Assembly (NCBI GenBank): GCA_025936675.1
Contig: JAICSX010000007.1
Span: 8,218 to 72,217 of the forward strand
From: Sphingomonas sp.
GTDB taxonomy: Bacteria > Pseudomonadota > Alphaproteobacteria > Sphingomonadales > Sphingomonadaceae
Reading direction: 5' to 3'
DNA: 64,000 nt
Shown one piece after another: positions 59,321-64,000 of this stretch. Within the stretch, counting starts at the first letter, position 1. The number at the start of each line of letters is the position of its first letter. The notes beneath the pieces were generated by a model that had not been told where the DNA came from, did no database searches, and saw only the letters and a list, made by a program, of their open reading frames with translations. A program made the position numbers and the translations under genes.

Positions 59321-60682
59321 ATGCCCCTCCCGACCGTCGCCATCGTCGGCCGACCCAACGTCGGCAAATCGACCCTGTTCAACAGGCTGGTCGGCAAGCG
59401 CCTGGCGCTGGTCGACGACCGGCCGGGCGTGACGCGCGACCGGCGCGAAGGTGAAGCCAAGCTTCTCGGGCTCGATTTTCGGGTGATCGACACCGCAGGG
59501 TTTGAGGATGAGGACCCCGAGACGCTTCCTGGCCGGATGCGGCAGCAGACCGAAGCCGCAGTGCGGGAAGCGAATGCGGCCTTGTTCCTCATCGATGCGC
59601 GCGAGGGCGTGACTCCGCTCGATGAAGAGATCGGGCGCTGGCTTCGGGTGGAATCCACGCCGGTGATCGTCGTCGCCAACAAGGCCGAAGGGAGTGCCGG
59701 CGAGAGCGGCGTACTCGATGCTTTTCGGCTTGGATTGGGCGAACCGCTGCCGATCAGCGCCGAACACGGTGAGGGGATCGCCGACTTGTTCCAGGCACTC
59801 CAACCGCTGGTCGAAGACGAAGAGCTCGAGAGCGACGATGACTATGAGCGCGGCCATCCGCTGAAGCTCGCCGTCGTCGGGCGACCGAATGCGGGTAAGT
59901 CGACCTTGGTTAACCAGATGATCGGTGAGGAGCGGATGATCACCGGTCCGGAGGCCGGGATCACGCGCGATTCAATCAGCATCCAGTGGAATTGGGACGG
60001 CCACCCGGTGCAGCTCGTCGATACAGCGGGCCTTCGGAAACGCGCCAAGGTTGAGGACAAGCTGGAACGCCTGTCCGCCGCGGACACGCGCCGAGCGATC
60101 GATTATGCCGAGGTCGTCGTCCTGTTGCTCGACGCCACGCGCGGCCTCGAATCGCAGGACCTGAAGATCGCGGCGCAAGTGCTGGAAGAGGGACGGGCCC
60201 TCATTATCGCGCTCAACAAATGGGACGTGGCTGAAAATGCCTCGGCGCTGTTCAACGGCGTGAAGGCCGCGCTCGCCGAAGGTTTGGCGCAGCTGCGCGA
60301 CGTACCGCTGCTCACAGTATCGGCGAAGACGGGAAAGGGCATCGACACGGTCCTGAAGGTCGCTTTCGAATTACGCGACGCGTGGAGCCGGCGCGTTCCG
60401 ACCGGCGAGCTCAACCGCTGGTTCGAGAGGGCGATCGACGCAAACCCGCCGCCGGCTCCCAAGGGCCAGCGCATCAAGCTGCGCTACATCACTCAGGTGA
60501 AGACGAGGCCCCCAAGCTTCGTGGTGTTCGGTAACCGCACCGAAGAGCTGCCGGAAAGCTATCGCCGCTACCTTCTGAACGCGCTCCGGCGCGAGCTGGA
60601 CATCGGCCCGGTGCCGCTCCGGCTCGATTTCCGCGGACGCACCAACCCGTTCGACCGCGCCAAGGATTTCCGGCGCCGCTAA
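59321..60682 (+). CDS. der: Ribosome-associated GTPase Der (EngA)
   Basis: 453 residues. Two GTPase domains in tandem: the first with G-R-P-N-V-G-K-S-T-L near residue 8 and D-T-A-G-F, the second with G-R-P-N-A-G-K-S-T-L near 188 and D-T-A-G-L-R, each with its N-K-x-D-type motif. A KH-like C-terminal domain follows. Der is essential for 50S subunit maturation. It is 40 bp from bamB. Confidence 0.97.
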   Translation: MPLPTVAIVGRPNVGKSTLFNRLVGKRLALVDDRPGVTRDRREGEAKLLGLDFRVIDTAGFEDEDPETLPGRMRQQTEAAVREANAALFLIDAREGVTPLDEEIGRWLRVESTPVIVVANKAEGSAGESGVLDAFRLGLGEPLPISAEHGEGIADLFQALQPLVEDEELESDDDYERGHPLKLAVVGRPNAGKSTLVNQMIGEERMITGPEAGITRDSISIQWNWDGHPVQLVDTAGLRKRAKVEDKLERLSAADTRRAIDYAEVVVLLLDATRGLESQDLKIAAQVLEEGRALIIALNKWDVAENASALFNGVKAALAEGLAQLRDVPLLTVSAKTGKGIDTVLKVAFELRDAWSRRVPTGELNRWFERAIDANPPPAPKGQRIKLRYITQVKTRPPSFVVFGNRTEELPESYRRYLLNALRRELDIGPVPLRLDFRGRTNPFDRAKDFRRR

Positions 60683-60764
60683 GGCAAATTTTACCCTTTC
60701 CCGCCTATTCCCATCCTTCGTGCAATGGCGGCTGTTGCGTAGACCGCTGCTTGAGGAGCTTGGG

Positions 60765-61199
60765 GTGAGCGACGAGGCTCGGGACATCGTCGACTGGACG
60801 CATTTCGAGAAAAGCCGGACCGAGCTTGGTCCCGGCTTCATCCGCATCTTGAGCTATTTCAAGGAGGATGGCGTCAAGTCGATCGCCCAGATCGAGCAGG
60901 CGATGCACGATCAGAACGCGACTGCGCTTGTGCTTCCGGCGCACACGCTCAAGGGTGAATCGCGCCAGCTCGGCGCCGAGCCATTGGCGAAGATCGCCGA
61001 GCTCATCGAGAGCACCGCGCGCCTATGCGTCGAGACTCACCGCTTCCCCGACGAGCTCGTGCCCGAGGTCGTTCAGCTGCGGACCTTGTTTAACCAGACC
61101 GTCGAGTTGTTCGAGAAGGCGACCAACCCGCTCGTACAGCGGACCACGCCGACCGGATTCGGCCGCAAGGTCAACAACCAGGGCTTTGGCCGGATCTAG
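60765..61199 (+). CDS. Hpt (histidine phosphotransfer) domain protein
   Basis: 144 residues. A helical bundle with the phosphorylatable His in L-P-A-H-T-L-K-G-E-S-R-Q-L-G (about residues 53-66), followed by L-A-x-L-A-E-x-I-E-type helix. This is the Hpt pattern used to relay phosphate between response regulators; the partner is not in the window by sequence. I chose the GTG at 60765, with GAGGAG seven bases upstream, over the frame start at 60720. Its last four bases overlap the convergent gene. Confidence 0.8.
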   Translation: MSDEARDIVDWTHFEKSRTELGPGFIRILSYFKEDGVKSIAQIEQAMHDQNATALVLPAHTLKGESRQLGAEPLAKIAELIESTARLCVETHRFPDELVPEVVQLRTLFNQTVELFEKATNPLVQRTTPTGFGRKVNNQGFGRI

Positions 61200-61657
61200 A
61201 TTCTCGGCGGCGAGAGCCAGCGCCGCGCAATATAAGCCGTCGGCAATCCCACCAGCACGATGTGTGCGAACAGCTGGGTCGTGATCGACAGGGTCGATGG
61301 CGGCCACGCAGCAGGAAAGCGCATCGGCACGATGACCAAGTCGAGAACGGCATAGGTGAGTAGGCCGTAGATCAGGCCCGACAGCCACGGCTTGTCGAGC
61401 AGCCACGCCAATGCCCGCGCCGCGATGACGAAGACAGCGACCATGATCGCCATCAACGTGAAGTGAACGGCCAAGCCAAGCGCGGAGCCGGCCGCACCCA
61501 TGTCGGTAGCGCTTGGAAAGGGGCCGGATGCGACGAAGCGGAGCATCCCGCCGATCTGCTTTCCGCGCCAGAGTGTCAGGATCATGGCAAACAGGATGTC
61601 GAGCGTGCCGCACGTGAGCGTGGCGACGATGATCGGCTTCCAGATCGAGCGCTGCAT
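61196..61657 (-). CDS. Hypothetical four-helix membrane protein
   Basis: 153 residues with four predicted membrane helices (about 9-28, 58-82, 90-110 and 126-145). I do not recognise a characterised family. GGGGGAACAAG precedes the ATG at 61657; the open frame extends to 62014 but only inside the DUF3052 gene. It lies 14 bp downstream of that gene on the same strand. Confidence 0.65.
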   Translation of the reverse strand: MQRSIWKPIIVATLTCGTLDILFAMILTLWRGKQIGGMLRFVASGPFPSATDMGAAGSALGLAVHFTLMAIMVAVFVIAARALAWLLDKPWLSGLIYGLLTYAVLDLVIVPMRFPAAWPPSTLSITTQLFAHIVLVGLPTAYIARRWLSPPRI

Positions 61658-61671
61658 CTTGTTCCCCCGGA

Positions 61672-62079
61672 TCAGCGATATTCTTTCCGTATCACCAGCT
61701 TCAATCCTGACCATATGTCGTCGACCGAGCAGACCTTCACGTCGACGAGGTGCATTGGCAGCGTGACCTCGCGGATCACGTCTTCGGTGATGTCGGTCGA
61801 GACTTTGGACGCTTTCTTGGGCCAGCTCACCCAGATCATCCCCTCGCGGTCGATCATCCGCATGAGGAGCGCGAGTTTCTCTTGCAACTCCGCACGCCTG
61901 GTGACGAAGACATGAGCCGCGCGGATTCCGGGCGTCGGCACCGCTTCCTCTGAAAGGACGACCCTGGACACAGCGATTTCGTTGCGAATGACCTCCGGCA
62001 TGCCATCGAACCACACGCGCATGCCGTCCTTGAGCGACAGCTTCTTCGCCAGCGGCGTTCCGGAATAGCCGGACGCCAT
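61672..62079 (-). CDS. DUF3052 family protein
   Basis: 135 residues, cytoplasmic. The opening G-Y-S-G-T-P-L-A-K-K-L, then G-M-R-V-W-F and the closing S-W-P-K-K-A-S-K-V, with D-I-T-E-D-x-I-R-E, define DUF3052, whose role is unknown. The ATG shares one base with the purL stop (TGATG), so it is coupled to purL. The membrane gene follows it. Confidence 0.85.
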   Translation of the reverse strand: MASGYSGTPLAKKLSLKDGMRVWFDGMPEVIRNEIAVSRVVLSEEAVPTPGIRAAHVFVTRRAELQEKLALLMRMIDREGMIWVSWPKKASKVSTDITEDVIREVTLPMHLVDVKVCSVDDIWSGLKLVIRKEYR

Positions 62080-64000
62080 CAGAACTCCGGCGTCAGCTCG
62101 CTGCCCATCAGCTTGGGGAAGAAGCCTTCATGCGCGGAGCGGAGGTCGGCGAGAGCTACAAACGCGCCGCTAGGCTCACAAAGGATGCCCTCGCGGTTTT
62201 CTGACTGCGAAGTGAAGCCTGTCGTTCCGATCATCGTCGCTCGGATGCCCGCTTCTTCCGCCAATTGGCGGACCGGAATGGAGCGACGCGTCGTGACCAG
62301 ATAGCGCCCTTGGTCCTCTCCAAAGTGAGCCGCCGCCAGACTCGTCTTCGTCGGATCGGCGTCGTCCAGTGAGATCTCGGCCCCCATCTGTCCGGCAAGC
62401 GCCATTTCTGCGACGGCGACCAACAAGCCGCCATCAGAGATGTCATGCACGGCATCTACCGAACCATCGTCGATCATCTGGCGGATGAATTCTGCAGTTG
62501 CTCGTTCTTGGTCTAGGTCAACTTTTGGCGATTGACCTGCTTTGGAACCGGCGATCTCATTTAGCCAGAGCGATTGGCCCAGGTGCCGACCCAACGTCGA
62601 AGCGCCGACTAACCAAATCGTTTGACCGCGTTCCTTGAACCCAATCGTCGCGCTTTTCTCCCAATCGTCGAGCAGGCCTACGCCGCCGATCGCGGGCGTG
62701 GGCAGGATTGCGAGGCTACTTCCGTCCTCACTCTTGGTCTCGTTGTAGAGCGATACGTTGCCGCTCACGACCGGGAAGTCGAGGGCGCGGCACGCCTCGG
62801 CCATGCCTTCGACGCAGCCGACGAACTGGCCCATGATCTCGGGCCGCTGGGGGTTGCCGAAGTTGAGGCAGTTGGTGATCGCCAGCGGCGTCGCGCCGAC
62901 GGCACAGAGGTTGCGGTACGCCTCGGCGACGGCCTGCTTCCCGCCCTCCACCGGGTCGGCGTAGCAATAGCGCGGCGTGCAATCGGTGGTGATCGCGAGC
63001 GCCTTCTTCGATCCATGAACGCGCACCACCGCCGCATCGCCGCCGGGGTGCTGGACCGTGTCGGCGCCGACCGACTGATCGTACTGCTGCCAGATCCAGC
63101 GGCGGCTCGCGAGATTGGGCGAGCCCATCAGTTTCAGGAGGTCCGCTGCGATGTCGGTGCTCTCGGGGACGTCGGTCAGCGGTTCGGGCGCTTTCGGGAT
63201 CGCGTAGGGCCGCTGATATTGCGGCGCTTCATCCGCCAGTGGCCCGAGCGGGATGTCGGCGACGACTTCGCCGTTAAACTCGAGCACCATGTGGCCGGTA
63301 TCGGTGACTTCGCCGATCACCGCGAAGTCCAGCTCCCACTTCTTAAAGATCGCCTCCGCTTCGGCTTCGCGGCCGGGTTTTAGCACCATCAGCATGCGCT
63401 CCTGACTCTCGGAGAGCATCATCTCGTAGGGCGTCATGCCGGCTTCGCGCTGCGGCACCTTGTTCATGTCGAGGCGGATGCCCGCGCCGCCCTTCGATGC
63501 CATCTCGACCGACGAGCTGGTGAGGCCGGCCGCGCCCATGTCCTGGATCGCGACGATCGCATCGGTCGCCATCAGTTCGAGGCAGGCTTCGATCAGCAAT
63601 TTCTCGGTGAAGGGATCGCCGACCTGGACGGTGGGGCGCTTCTCCTCGCTGTCCTCGCCGAAATCCGCGCTGGCCATGGTCGCGCCGTGGATTCCGTCGC
63701 GGCCGGTCTTCGAGCCGACATAGACGATCGGGTTCCCGACACCGCTCGCGGCGGAGTAGAAGATCTTGTCGGTCCTGGCGACGCCGACGGTCATCGCATT
63801 GACGAGGATGTTGCCGTCATAGGCGGCGTCGAAGTTGACCTCCCCGCCGACGGTGGGGACGCCGACGCAATTGCCGTAGCCGCCGATGCCCGCGACGACG
63901 CCCGCGACCAGGTGCCGGGTCTTGGGGTGATCGGGTCGCCCAAAACGAAGCGCGTTCATGTTCGCGACGGGCCGCGCGCCCATCGTGAAGACGTCGCGCA
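62079..64000 (-). CDS. purL: Phosphoribosylformylglycinamidine synthase II, truncated at the window edge
   Basis: 640 codons are present; about 90-100 N-terminal residues lie beyond position 64000. PurL makes FGAM in purine synthesis, in the small form that works with PurS and PurQ. Visible marks: [34 protein letters not shown], and [12 protein letters not shown] in the second half. The two AIR-synthase-like halves are intact to the stop. It leads a unit with DUF3052. Confidence 0.95.
   Translation of the reverse strand, partial: RDVFTMGARPVANMNALRFGRPDHPKTRHLVAGVVAGIGGYGNCVGVPTVGGEVNFDAAYDGNILVNAMTVGVARTDKIFYSAASGVGNPIVYVGSKTGRDGIHGATMASADFGEDSEEKRPTVQVGDPFTEKLLIEACLELMATDAIVAIQDMGAAGLTSSSVEMASKGGAGIRLDMNKVPQREAGMTPYEMMLSESQERMLMVLKPGREAEAEAIFKKWELDFAVIGEVTDTGHMVLEFNGEVVADIPLGPLADEAPQYQRPYAIPKAPEPLTDVPESTDIAADLLKLMGSPNLASRRWIWQQYDQSVGADTVQHPGGDAAVVRVHGSKKALAITTDCTPRYCYADPVEGGKQAVAEAYRNLCAVGATPLAITNCLNFGNPQRPEIMGQFVGCVEGMAEACRALDFPVVSGNVSLYNETKSEDGSSLAILPTPAIGGVGLLDDWEKSATIGFKERGQTIWLVGASTLGRHLGQSLWLNEIAGSKAGQSPKVDLDQERATAEFIRQMIDDGSVDAVHDISDGGLLVAVAEMALAGQMGAEISLDDADPTKTSLAAAHFGEDQGRYLVTTRRSIPVRQLAEEAGIRATMIGTTGFTSQSENREGILCEPSGAFVALADLRSAHEGFFPKLMGSELTPEF

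Noticed and set aside
1..64000. tRNA, rRNA, insertion sequence, prophage or integrated element
   Set aside because: No cloverleaf, rRNA sequence, transposase, integrase or target-site duplication was found by reading both strands; I cannot run a model-based search.

Overview
The window reads as a chromosomal, GC-rich core region of an alphaproteobacterium of the sphingomonad type (Sphingomonas or a close relative). Support comes from a SciP-type CtrA inhibitor, a class I PHA synthase with a lysine/alanine-rich phasin, a serC-serA operon, DUF4893 and DUF3052 proteins, many GTG/TTG starts, and dense gene packing with 4-bp stop/start overlaps. I see no rRNA, tRNA, CRISPR array, transposase, integrase or phage gene, and no clear accessory island.

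Left part (1-12.5 kb): a truncated gene at the edge, small hypothetical and exported proteins, an exported serine hydrolase divergent from phaC, and a GNAT gene. Then come a YdeI-like / small membrane protein pair, RarD, and a plus-strand run DUF4893 - unknown - RluA-type pseudouridine synthase - small membrane protein - ATP12 chaperone. These are followed by gmk divergent from a phasin gene, then clpS. The phasin promoter carries three TGC-N3-GCA sites that look like PhaR operators.

Middle (12.5-33 kb): murA, a GNAT fusion coupled to a DUF445 protein, a two-gene RND efflux operon with an enlarged permease, stress-type GlsB membrane proteins around a SIMPL protein, and sciP. Next are mnmA - Nudix - exported MetX-like hydrolase, facing the minus-strand run pdxH - CDF transporter - PhzF - NTF2-like. 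A plus-strand run follows (DnaJ, BrkB, FabI, GNAT, acylphosphatase), then purA.

Right part (33-64 kb): a lipoprotein of 11-residue repeats, serC-serA with a hairpin over the serC ribosome-binding site, an M23 peptidase, an A-type Fe-S carrier, two very small coupled genes, an HTH regulator with a palindrome before its start, and xth. A 0.46-kb stretch then holds dispersed repeats and a frame-broken small membrane gene. After it come a fatty-acid desaturase, rplQ (without rpoA beside it), an S9 peptidase, guaA - VOC - M28 peptidase, an L,D-transpeptidase, a two-component pair, an Rrf2 regulator, panB and a Crp-type regulator. The window closes with the conserved cluster YfgM-like - bamB - der, an Hpt protein, a DUF3052 protein and a truncated purL.

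Most of the window is ordinary housekeeping. The points that deserve a second look are regulatory sites (phasin, serC, the HTH gene, possible GGAAC-N17-CGT stress promoters), a Lys-to-Glu change in the Gmk P-loop, the broken small gene, the post-stop repeats, and several genes below 80 codons.
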